DNA from: Deltaproteobacteria bacterium
Lineage (GTDB): Bacteria > Desulfobacterota > Binatia > UBA9968
DNA: 6,492 bases
Assembly (NCBI GenBank): GCA_016183145.1
Contig: JACPFE010000263.1
Coordinates: 1 to 6,492, forward strand
Reading direction: 5' to 3'
Shown: positions 1-5,489 of the stretch, one piece after another
Numbering within the stretch: the first letter of the stretch is position 1
How the letters are laid out: every line of letters starts with the position of its first letter
The notes under the pieces: generated by a model
Told to the model about the DNA's origin: nothing
Seen by the model: the letters and a program-made list of their open reading frames with translations, nothing else
Databases searched by the model: none
Position numbers and translations under genes: made by a program

Positions 1-176
1 GATCGGGAAGCTCAACCGCGCCGGGTTTTGGCGCCGAGTTTTGCTTGTTCGACGGTGTAGCACCGCCGGAGCTATTAGGGGATTCTATGCTTGACAGTTC
101 CTTTTGAGGCATGGCCAATGGAACTCTTGGATTCGATCAATACTCGCCCATCACTCCGCTAACGGCCGCTGATAGG

Positions 177-196
177 AGCCGGTGTTAGCCGGTGTT
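177..196. repeat. Two tandem copies of a 10-mer
   Basis: AGCCGGTGTT occurs twice head to tail without mismatch (177-186 and 187-196). It lies in non-coding DNA. It is probably a simple duplication; no function can be inferred. Confidence 0.6.
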
Positions 197-333
197 TGAC
201 TTGCATACTTGGCCTAACTCTCACGGAATTCCGGTTGGGTGCGTGGCCTTCGTATTGACTTATTTTTATCGCCGATTCGATCACACTTGCAACCGCGGGC
301 CGAAAACGGATCGCAAGACCGTTCAAAGAGTTC

Positions 334-351
334 GAAACATTCAAATGTTTC
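334..351. repeat. Short palindrome in a GTTCAAA-like word patch
   Basis: GAAACATT and AATGTTTC form a perfect 8-bp inverted repeat separated by 2 bases. The surrounding 321-363 contains several variants of GTTCAAA/GTTCGAA, similar to the exact heptamer repeat at 5441-5468. The 2-base loop makes an RNA hairpin or terminator unlikely. It could be a protein-binding site or a decayed copy of the heptamer repeat family. Confidence 0.4.
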
Positions 352-420
352 AGGCCGTTCGAGTCGGTTGCTGCTGACGCAAAAACGAGGTTGCCGTTCT
401 GGTTGCGATTCTACCCGGCT

Positions 421-836
421 TCACGGCTCGGGTCCGGCATAGGCTCCCGCTGTGCGCGGAAACATCGCCTTGATGATCTTGAAACGGGAAATGTCGGCGG
501 TCGCGTCCATGTGCAGGAAGATCGCGGCGTCGCGGAAGAGCTTCTCAATGCCGAAGTCGAGCATCACGCCGTTGCCGCCGTGGAGCTCCATGGCGTGCTT
601 GCAAACCTCGAAGATCTCCTCGGAGGCGAACACCTTGACCATATTGCAAAGCGCGTCGGCGTCCGCGGCGCCCTCATCGACCGCGCGCGCGGCAGGCGCT
701 GGTCCGGCTCCATCAACCACTCGCGCTGCCAGTTGGCGCGGATAAAGGGGATGACGTTGTCGTTCACAAAAGCGCGGCAGCTCTGGCGCATCAGCCGCTG
801 CTCTTCAGACAGCCGGCGATCAATCATGTCCGTCAT
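421..836 (-). pseudogene. Acyl-CoA dehydrogenase, internally deleted and frameshifted
   Basis: The remnant has both ends of an acyl-CoA dehydrogenase, a flavoenzyme that makes the alpha-beta double bond in acyl-CoA esters. From the ATG at 836, preceded by a good GGAGGAG site at 843-849, the first ~49 codons read as a normal N-terminus (LSEEQRLMRQSCRAFV, then PFIRANWQREWLMEPD). Near 690 the similarity switches to another frame, which gives the C-terminal part: VDEGAADADAL, MVKVFASEEIFEVC, the family motif LHGGNG, then EKLFRDAAIFLH, and a stop at 421. About 140 codons remain against roughly 380-400 in the family, so some 240-250 codons covering the FAD-binding middle and catalytic base region are gone. 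The junction falls in an alternating CG tract (682-692). No active enzyme is expected. The LFRDAAIFLHMDATADISRF end differs from the commoner YEGTNEIQ type, suggesting an aromatic or cyclic acyl-CoA subfamily, which is an inference. Confidence 0.85.
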
Positions 837-842
837 GGGTTT

Positions 843-849
843 CTCCTCC
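843..849 (-). promoter_or_regulatory. Ribosome binding site of the broken acyl-CoA dehydrogenase
   Basis: On the minus strand GGAGGAG lies 6 bases before the ATG at 836. Its strength fixes the original start codon and indicates that the gene was functional until recently. Confidence 0.7.
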
Positions 850-921
850 GGTCAAAGTTCGGGGACTGAGGCACGAAAACGATAGCGCCCACATCCGCAC
901 TGTTGCTCGCTGCTCATGTAT

Positions 922-947
922 CACGTTTTCGGAATTCCGAAAACATG
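922..947. promoter_or_regulatory. Candidate operator: perfect 20-bp palindrome
   Basis: Positions 925-944 read GTTTTCGGAA followed directly by its reverse complement TTCCGAAAAC. The symmetry continues to 922-947 with one mismatched pair (924/945). The zero spacer makes an RNA hairpin unlikely and favours a dimeric DNA-binding protein. It lies between two divergent genes, 88 bp from the acyl-CoA dehydrogenase start and about 215 bp from the PEP mutase-family start, so a regulator of either gene could bind here. The regulator is unknown. Confidence 0.5.
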
Positions 948-1014
948 GAACTGGTGGCGCTTGTGCCAAGCTCGCCGCGCTATCTTTTTCGCTTGCTTCC
1001 CTTGCCGATTCCGA

Positions 1015-1057
1015 CCCTTCGACTCGAGCCCGGCCTTGGCCGGAGCTCTCGCTCAGG
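1015..1057. repeat. Interrupted CTTCGAC...CGCTCAGG dispersed repeat with inner hairpin
   Basis: CCCTTCGACTC at 1015-1025 and CGCTCAGG at 1050-1057 match the two ends of the uninterrupted repeat at 5936-5953. Here they are separated by a hairpin, GAGC-CCGGCC-TT-GGCCGG-A-GCTC at 1026-1048. The element lies in non-coding DNA. It looks like a variant or composite copy of the same dispersed repeat family. Confidence 0.5.
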
Positions 1058-1084
1058 ATTTCGCCCCACGGGCGTAGGAAGGTG

Positions 1085-1102
1085 CCACGGGCTTGCCGGT
1101 GG
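1085..1102. repeat. Small hairpin upstream of the PEP mutase-family gene
   Basis: CCACGGGC, a TT loop and GCCGGTGG form an 8-bp stem with one mismatched pair. It is 58 bp before the start codon at 1160 and may lie in the leader, but no run of T follows, so it is not a terminator. It is more likely another small dispersed repeat. Confidence 0.35.
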
Positions 1103-1159
1103 GGCTCCACTTACGATACCGTCCATTCGTGAGCTGAATAACAATCCGAGGAGGTCGTC

Positions 1160-2023
1160 ATGGAGCCGATCCCGTCTGATGTGCTTACCGTTGCCAATGA
1201 GAAGAGCCGCAAACTTCGAGAGTTGGTCCGTGCGCCGGAGATTCTCATCATGCCCGGCGCCTACGATGTGCTGAGCGCGCTGTTGTTCCAGCAGCTCGGC
1301 TTCGAAGCGATTCAAGGCACCAGCGGCGGCATCGCCGCCGCGTTGGGCTATCCCGACGGCGAGGTCGTAAGCCGCGAGCTGTTTCTCGAAGTTACGGGAA
1401 GCTTCGCCGCGGCGGTCTCGGTTCCGGTGAACGCTGACGGCGAGCGCGGCTACGGCGATGAGGGGGGCGTAAGAGAGACCGTTCGGGAACTTGTGGCTCG
1501 CGGCGTCGCCGGCATGAATCTCGAAGACGGCGCCGCCGGCAAGCCCGGCGCGCGCGGCTTGGTGCCGCTCGCCGATCATTTGCGCAAAATCGCCGCCGTC
1601 ATGGAAACCAAGCGCGAACTCGGCAGCGACTTTTTTCTCAATGCGAGAGTCGATGCATTTCACGTCATGACCGGCGACCCGAAGAAAATTCTCGAGGAAG
1701 CGATCCGCCGCGGCAACGCCTATGCGGAAGCCGGCGGGGACTGCATTTTTTATTTGAATCTCCACGCGGCCGAAACCATCGGCACTGTAGTGAAGGAAGT
1801 CAAAGCGCCGGTCAGCATTCTCGCCGGACCGCAGTCGCCGAGCGTGAGCGAGTTGCAGGATTTAGGGGTGGCGCGGGTGAGCTACGGTTCCGGGTTTCTC
1901 AAGGCAGCGATCGGGGCGACGAAGCGGCTGGCGCAGGAAATCCTGGAAAAAGGGACGGTCGCGGCGATGAAAGAGGGAATGCAGACGCCGGAGATCAACA
2001 TGCTGGTGGCGAAAAACAAGTAG
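1160..2023 (+). CDS. Isocitrate lyase/PEP mutase superfamily enzyme
   Basis: This 287-residue cytoplasmic protein belongs to the (beta/alpha)8-barrel family of PEP mutase, phosphonopyruvate hydrolase, oxaloacetate decarboxylase and 2-methylisocitrate lyase, which break or rearrange C-C or P-C bonds next to a carboxylate. Length is normal. Landmarks are PGAYDVLSA (32-40), the metal-site strand NADGERGYG (91-99, with D93 and E95), GMNLEDG (118-124, E122 and D123), NARVDAF (161-167) and the barrel end GVARVSYGSGF (236-246). The flexible loop that carries a KKCGH-type motif in isocitrate and methylisocitrate lyases is here GAAGKPGARGLVPLADH and has no cysteine; the only cysteine is C195. A citrate-cycle-type lyase role is therefore unlikely, and the substrate is unknown. 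The start is fixed by GAGGAGG at 1148-1154, 5 bases before ATG. Its 3' end is duplicated at 3431-3535. Confidence 0.9.
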   Translation: MEPIPSDVLTVANEKSRKLRELVRAPEILIMPGAYDVLSALLFQQLGFEAIQGTSGGIAAALGYPDGEVVSRELFLEVTGSFAAAVSVPVNADGERGYGDEGGVRETVRELVARGVAGMNLEDGAAGKPGARGLVPLADHLRKIAAVMETKRELGSDFFLNARVDAFHVMTGDPKKILEEAIRRGNAYAEAGGDCIFYLNLHAAETIGTVVKEVKAPVSILAGPQSPSVSELQDLGVARVSYGSGFLKAAIGATKRLAQEILEKGTVAAMKEGMQTPEINMLVAKNK

Positions 2024-2089
2024 CCCTTTGAGTTCCTCTCTCCCTGATTTCCGCGGTCCAGTTTGCCGCGAATGTATTGAGAGCAATCC

Positions 2090-3244
2090 TCAGAGTCCGA
2101 TTTCTCTAAGCCCATCCTGCCAAGGAAGAACCTCCACGCGCCCCATTTTTCGCCGTTCGGCTCCCAAGTAGAACACCATCGAGCGGTGGGGTTTTCCGTA
2201 GTATTCAGCGAAGCTATCGAGACCTCGAAGATCGCTCCTGCCGACGTTGCGGGAGGCCTTTGATTCGATGGCTAGCGTCTCTCCGTTGCTCGTGACGATA
2301 AAATCGACCTCGGCACCGTGCTCGGTCCGATAAGAAGAAAGGTTGATTTGTTTGTCGAGTGCCAAGGCGCTGTGAGCGATTTGAGTGAAGATCAGGTGCT
2401 TGAAGAGATTGCCGATGCGGTCGGGAGAGACTTTGAAATTTCCCAAAAGGCCGTTCAGCACGCCAGGGTCAAAAAAGTAATATCTGGGGTGTTGCACCAG
2501 GCGTCGGCGCGCGCTTTTCGCGAACGGCGCGAGCCGCTGGACGATTAAACAGTCTTCGAGAACTTCGAAGTAGCGTACGGCGGACTGGCGCGCAATCTGG
2601 GCATCGGCTGCAAGCTTTGCGAGATCTAAAAACCGTCCGGCATATTCGGCACACACGGACAAAAACCGCGCGAAGCCTTCCAGGTTGCGCGTGAGAGCCT
2701 CGGCCTGCACCTCTTCTTTAAGGTACGTGGCGGCATAAGAGGAGAGCGTTTTTTCTTTTACGTAGCGGTCGGTTTCGACCAGGATCCCGGGAAGCGTTCC
2801 GTGGGAAAGTGCCTGGGTCGTATCGAGCTTGTAATCCATCTCGCAGCTTACAATAGGACCCAACTGATAGGTAAAGATTCGGCCAGGCAGCAAATTCGCC
2901 CTGCCACGGCGGAGTTTTCTTGCGCTCGAACCCGTGAGAAAGAAGCGGTAACGAGAAGGAGAGGCGTCGAGCAGCGCTTGCACCGTATTGAGCAGGCTAG
3001 GCAGCCGCTGGACCTCGTCAACAAAAACGGTCTGCCTCTGAGCAAGCGGCAGCGCGCCCAGCCGTTCCTCAAGTTCTCTTGGGTTACGAGCAAATTCCAG
3101 GTAGGTGGCCTCGTGAGCAAGGTTAATGGTAAGATCGGGCTTGAGCGAGGACACCAATGTCGATTTTCCAGTTTGGCGTGGCCCCAGGAGAAGAAAGCTC
3201 CTTTTCGCGTTTGCCAGAACCGGGCCAAGAGATCTTTTTATCAT
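2090..3244 (-). CDS. AAA_14/DUF4143-family ATPase
   Basis: This 384-residue protein has the usual two-part architecture of this widespread accessory family. The N-terminal P-loop domain shows Walker A GPRQTGKST (21-29), Walker B TVFVDEVQ (72-79, D76 and E77) and a sensor-like FFLTGSSARK (101-110). A helical, winged-helix-like middle follows (about 185-240). The C-terminal DUF4143 region has YYFFDPGVLNGLL (255-267) and a PD-(D/E)XK-like pair, AEVDFIV with D314 and IESK with E327 and K329. The family is found in many bacteria and archaea, its role is poorly defined, and nuclease activity is not shown. No transmembrane segment is visible. The ATG overlaps an inverted repeat and lies at the expected transcription start, with no Shine-Dalgarno sequence. 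The gene converges on the PEP mutase-family gene (66-bp gap) and looks like an insertion between that gene and its paralogue's remnant. Confidence 0.92.
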   Translation of the reverse strand: MIKRSLGPVLANAKRSFLLLGPRQTGKSTLVSSLKPDLTINLAHEATYLEFARNPRELEERLGALPLAQRQTVFVDEVQRLPSLLNTVQALLDASPSRYRFFLTGSSARKLRRGRANLLPGRIFTYQLGPIVSCEMDYKLDTTQALSHGTLPGILVETDRYVKEKTLSSYAATYLKEEVQAEALTRNLEGFARFLSVCAEYAGRFLDLAKLAADAQIARQSAVRYFEVLEDCLIVQRLAPFAKSARRRLVQHPRYYFFDPGVLNGLLGNFKVSPDRIGNLFKHLIFTQIAHSALALDKQINLSSYRTEHGAEVDFIVTSNGETLAIESKASRNVGRSDLRGLDSFAEYYGKPHRSMVFYLGAERRKMGRVEVLPWQDGLREIGL

Positions 3245-3280
3245 GCGGTTAAAATACCGCGTAATTTAACCGCATGTCAA
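3242..3280 (-). promoter_or_regulatory. Promoter and inverted-repeat operator of the ATPase gene
   Basis: On the minus strand a consensus TTGACA (3280-3275) is followed after 18 bases by TATTTT (3256-3251). The predicted transcription start, about 7 bases on, falls on the ATG at 3244, so the mRNA is probably leaderless. A perfect 12-bp inverted repeat, CATGCGGTTAAA and TTTAACCGCATG, spans 3242-3276 with an 11-bp spacer that holds a third GCGGTA half-site. The repeat covers the end of the -35 box, the -10 box and the start codon, so a protein bound there would block transcription. Autoregulation is an inference. Confidence 0.6.
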
Positions 3281-3300
3281 CAAATGCGTCGGTTGGTGCC

Positions 3301-3345
3301 CCGGATCACCACGGCGCGAGCGGAGGATCCGGCCGAGTTTTTTTT
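3301..3345 (+). terminator. Possible Rho-independent terminator
   Basis: CCGGATC (3301-3307) and GATCCGG (3326-3332) can pair as a 7-bp stem with a large 18-base loop, followed five bases later by eight T residues (3338-3345). The long loop and the gap before the T run make this weak. It would stop plus-strand transcription entering from the antisense side of the ATPase gene before the paralogue remnant. Confidence 0.25.
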
Positions 3346-3430
3346 GATGCCGTTGAGAATATCCTCAGCGGAAATTCGCTTGTTAATGAGGCAGGTGTTA
3401 GGCCACGCTCTCTCGAGTCGAACGCTTCAG

Positions 3431-3535
3431 CGCCTGGCCCAGGAAATCCTGGAGAAGGGGACGGTCGCGGCGATGAAAGAGGGAATGCAGACGCCGGAGA
3501 TCAACACGTTGGTGGCTCAGAAGAAGAGGTTTTGA
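3431..3535 (+). pseudogene. 3' remnant of a second PEP mutase-family gene
   Basis: The translation RLAQEILEKGTVAAMKEGMQ followed by TPEINTLVAQKKRF and a stop matches the last 32 residues of the intact enzyme (from R256) almost exactly. At DNA level 3458-3506 equals 1952-2000 over 49 bases, and flanking differences are mostly third-position changes. Similarity ends abruptly near 3425-3431, so only about 35 codons of roughly 290 remain, with no barrel or active site. The distinct last residues (AQKKRF instead of AKNK) point to a paralogue rather than a copied fragment of the same gene. It stops 4 bp before the MOSC gene, so the two probably once formed an operon. Confidence 0.8.
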
Positions 3536-3539
3536 TCCC

Positions 3540-4022
3540 GTGAACGACCGAGCGACAGTCCTGACGATTCATATCGCCCCGACGGCCGCGGCGCCGATGC
3601 AGTCTGTGAAAACAGTAAAGGTGGTCGCGGGACAAGGGCTTGAGGGCGACCGTTACGCCAATAAACTCGGAACCTACTCAAACACGCCTGGCTCGGGCCG
3701 CGACGTTACGTTGATAGAATTTGAAACGATCGAAGCGCTGGAACGGGACTACCAAATCAAGATCGATCCTGGCCAGACCCGCCGCAACATTGTCACCCGC
3801 GGCTTAGCGCTCAATCACCTGGTCGGTGAAGAATTTAAAATCGGCGAAGTGGTCGTGCGCGGCGCGCGGTTGTGCGAGCCCTGCTCCCATCTGGAGCAAT
3901 TGACCGCCAAAGGTGTCATGCGGTCTCTGGTTCACCGCGGCGGTTTGAGGGTGGAGGTGCTCGCCGGCGGGGTCATTCAGGCCGGCGAGATCATCACTCT
4001 TGCGCCGCCCCAGCGTCGCTGA
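3540..4022 (+). CDS. MOSC domain-containing protein
   Basis: This 160-residue soluble protein is essentially one MOSC domain, the sulfur-carrier fold found at the C-terminus of molybdenum cofactor sulfurases and in YiiM/mARC-type proteins that handle molybdenum-cofactor-bound sulfur or N-hydroxylated compounds. Family landmarks are GQGLEGDRYA (31-40), RDVTLIEFETIEAL (54-67), TRRNIVTRG (80-88) and GARLCEPCSHLEQL (108-121), with C112 as the probable conserved sulfur-carrying cysteine and C115 next to it, then HRGGLRVEVLAGG (132-144). The small size fits stand-alone MOSC proteins. The start is GTG, with GAGG at 3526-3529 ten bases upstream inside the end of the paralogue remnant. It was probably co-transcribed with that gene and may now depend on read-through or another promoter, which I could not identify. 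The exact substrate cannot be read from the sequence. Confidence 0.9.
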   Translation: MNDRATVLTIHIAPTAAAPMQSVKTVKVVAGQGLEGDRYANKLGTYSNTPGSGRDVTLIEFETIEALERDYQIKIDPGQTRRNIVTRGLALNHLVGEEFKIGEVVVRGARLCEPCSHLEQLTAKGVMRSLVHRGGLRVEVLAGGVIQAGEIITLAPPQRR

Positions 4023-4099
4023 TCCCTTGCCGTCCTTCGCCTTGCCTAACCGGATCTCTAACGCCATTGACGGCGCCAGCAATCCTGCCCGCGCACGAA

Positions 4100-4411
4100 T
4101 TATCGGGATTGAACTTGCAGATTGTTGACTACGTCGCGCACCCCGCCAACGCTCCGGGCCACCTCGCCCGCCCGCTCGCGAGTCGCGGCGCTTTCTACGA
4201 CTCCGGTCAAATGAACCACCCCTCTCACGGTGTCAACCCCGACTCTGGCGAGGCTGCTGGCTTTTTCCAAGGCAAGCTTGCCTTTGACGGTGGTCGTGAT
4301 CGTCGTGTCATCGATATTCTGCCCGAGGGTTTCCCCCGTGATAGCGGTGCAGCCTGACAGATTCAGCGCGAGCAGCGCAACCGCGAGAAAGCTGTAGAGC
4401 CTCCTAGCCAT
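4100..4411 (-). CDS. BON-domain lipoprotein
   Basis: This 103-residue precursor has a lipoprotein signal: MARR, a hydrophobic stretch (about 5-18) and lipobox LSGC with the lipidated cysteine at 21. Threonine at +2 fits sorting to the outer membrane. The mature part is one BON domain (about 34-101; KGKLALEKASS, GVVHLTGVVES, ERAGEVARSVGGVRDVVNNL), a periplasmic lipid- or envelope-associated fold related to OsmY. The role is probably envelope maintenance or stress response. An ATG 12 bases earlier is in frame, but GGAGG inside that extension sits 5 bases before the ATG at 4411, so the shorter start is chosen. It converges with the MOSC gene across a 77-bp gap without an evident terminator, and is divergent from the transporter gene. 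Confidence 0.88.
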   Translation of the reverse strand: MARRLYSFLAVALLALNLSGCTAITGETLGQNIDDTTITTTVKGKLALEKASSLARVGVDTVRGVVHLTGVVESAATRERAGEVARSVGGVRDVVNNLQVQSR

Positions 4412-4526
4412 GATGACCTCCATTGTCGAATCAAATTACCCTTCCTCTCTATCACAGTCAGTGGGGCTGATTGCAACCGCGATTTTTCGCCGGCCTGCGC
4501 CCGGAGTAGAAAACATCGACGGTTGG

Positions 4527-4562
4527 TTTGCAACGGAGAATTTCTCCGCTATATGAATGGCA
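4527..4562 (+). promoter_or_regulatory. Candidate promoter of the EamA transporter gene with a palindrome in the spacer
   Basis: TTGCAA (4528-4533) and TATATG (4550-4555) lie 16 bases apart, each matching the sigma-70 consensus at four of six positions. The spacer is nearly filled by CGGAGA-ATT-TCTCCG (4534-4548), a perfect 6-bp inverted repeat with a 3-base centre. Initiation near 4562 would leave a short leader before the ATG at 4579. A regulator could bind the palindrome, but the boxes are only moderate. Confidence 0.35.
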
Positions 4563-4578
4563 GGCATGGAGTCGTCTC

Positions 4579-5439
4579 ATGTCTCTATTTGCCCTCACCC
4601 TCATCCTCGCCGCCGCGTTTATCCACGCGACTTGGAATTTGCTCAATAAAAAGGCCAGCGGGCATGCGACCTTCACCTGGTTGGTTGCCGTCCTGTCGGC
4701 GGTCTTTTATTCGCCGGTTGCGGTGGCATTGATTGTCTTCTGGCAGATGCCGATCGATCTTGGCGCGCTCGGCCTGATGGCCGGGAGCGCGATGCTGCAC
4801 ACCGCTTACTTTGTCCTTTTGAATGAAGGCTACCGCGCCGGCGATCTGTCGCTCGTCTATCCGCTGGCGCGCGGTACCGGGCCGTTGCTTTCGAGCATGG
4901 CAGCGATTCTATTTCTCGGCGAGCGGCCGTCGGCCCTGGCCATTGCGGGCGGTCTTCTGGTGGTGCTTGGCGTCGCGACCCTGACCATGGGCCCGCAGAT
5001 GCTGCGCGCCGCCGGCGCGCGCAAGGCGGTGGTTTTCGCCCTGGTGACCGGGACTTTCATTGCGGCGTACACTTTGTGGGACAAGCAGGCGGTGGGCAAA
5101 TTCGCCGTGACGCCGCTGCTGTTGGATTGGGGCCAGAACTTGGGACGATCGCTGTTGCTGACTCCCTTCGCCCTGCGCCACTGGCAGAGCGCACGCAACG
5201 AATGGCGCACGCACCGCTTCGAGGCCATCGGCGTCGCCCTGCTCGTGCCGCTTTCTTATATTCTTGTGCTGACCGCGATGCAGTTTACGCCGGTGAGCTA
5301 CGTCGCGCCGGCGCGGGAGATCAGCATTCTGATCGGCACGGTAATGGGCACTCACTTTCTTTCGGAGGGAGACGTTCGGCGCCGTTTGATCGCCGCCGGC
5401 GCGATGGTGTTGGGTGTGGTCGGGTTGGCGGTAGGTTAG
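4579..5439 (+). CDS. EamA/DMT-family transporter
   Basis: This 286-residue inner-membrane protein is built of two EamA repeats with about ten hydrophobic helices, the size usual for drug/metabolite transporters. The first repeat includes the amphipathic start FIHATWNLLNKKASG (14-28) and the family signature SLVYPLARGTGPLLSSMAAI with FLGERPS (91-118). The second has VSYVAPAREISILIGTVMGT and FLSEGDVRRR (239-269), followed by the last helix. Members export amino acids, metabolites or drugs; the substrate cannot be inferred. An upstream TTG at 4528 would add 17 residues (MQRRISPLYEWQAWSRL) unlike a family N-terminus, and it overlaps the candidate promoter. The ATG at 4579 has GGAG 7 bases upstream and begins directly with helix 1, so it is preferred. 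It stands alone, divergent from the BON lipoprotein gene. Confidence 0.92.
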   Translation: MSLFALTLILAAAFIHATWNLLNKKASGHATFTWLVAVLSAVFYSPVAVALIVFWQMPIDLGALGLMAGSAMLHTAYFVLLNEGYRAGDLSLVYPLARGTGPLLSSMAAILFLGERPSALAIAGGLLVVLGVATLTMGPQMLRAAGARKAVVFALVTGTFIAAYTLWDKQAVGKFAVTPLLLDWGQNLGRSLLLTPFALRHWQSARNEWRTHRFEAIGVALLVPLSYILVLTAMQFTPVSYVAPAREISILIGTVMGTHFLSEGDVRRRLIAAGAMVLGVVGLAVG

Positions 5440-5440
5440 A

Positions 5441-5468
5441 GTTCAAAGTTCAAGGTTCAATGTTCAAG
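5441..5468. repeat. Four tandem GTTCAAN heptamers
   Basis: GTTCAAA, GTTCAAG, GTTCAAT and GTTCAAG follow each other without a gap, and GGTTCGA after them looks like a decayed fifth unit. The array begins one base after the transporter stop codon and ends 21 bases before the TfoX-like start. Only the last base of each unit varies. It may be a simple expanding repeat or protein-binding array. Similar degenerate words lie at 321-363. Confidence 0.75.
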
Positions 5469-5489
5469 GGTTCGACCGGCAACAAAACC

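Larger units (their letters stand above)
1..420. other. Non-coding stretch, no recognisable gene
   Basis: No reading frame here resembles a protein I know; the frames that stay open are about 60 codons or less, overlap one another and lack a convincing ribosome binding site. One frame is open from the window edge to about 114 and could be the tail of a gene starting outside, but its translation is not recognisable. Small structures seen are a perfect tandem duplication of the 10-mer AGCCGGTGTT at 177-196 and an AT-richer patch at 321-363 made of GTTCAAA-like words around a short palindrome. The stretch lies downstream of the acyl-CoA dehydrogenase pseudogene and may be decayed sequence. Confidence 0.6.
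837..1159. other. Intergenic region with palindrome and hairpin repeats
   Basis: This 323-bp gap separates the divergent acyl-CoA dehydrogenase remnant (-) and PEP mutase-family gene (+). It holds no gene. From left to right it contains the pseudogene's ribosome binding site (843-849), a perfect 20-bp palindrome (925-944), an interrupted dispersed repeat with an internal hairpin (1015-1057), a second hairpin (1085-1102), and the ribosome binding site of the next gene (1148-1154). I could not find a clear sigma-70 promoter pair. Confidence 0.6.

Noticed and set aside
391..885. A 164-codon plus-strand frame
   Set aside because: It is the antisense of the acyl-CoA dehydrogenase pseudogene and has no recognisable domain.
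980..1765. A 261-codon minus-strand frame
   Set aside because: It lies antisense to the clearly recognisable PEP mutase-family gene, starts in a repeat region, and its translation resembles no known protein; it is a GC-bias shadow.
2051..2070. Possible terminator hairpin between the convergent PEP mutase-family and ATPase genes
   Set aside because: CGCGG and CCGCG give only a 5-bp stem with a 9-base loop and no T run, too weak to call.
2090..3244. The ATPase as a classical transposable element or toxin-antitoxin pair
   Set aside because: There is no transposase, no terminal repeats with target duplication, and no intact partner gene; the family alone does not prove mobility.
2801..3535. A 244-codon plus-strand frame over the ATPase gene
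   Set aside because: Its first two thirds are antisense to the ATPase; only its last ~35 codons are meaningful, and these are the PEP mutase-family remnant.
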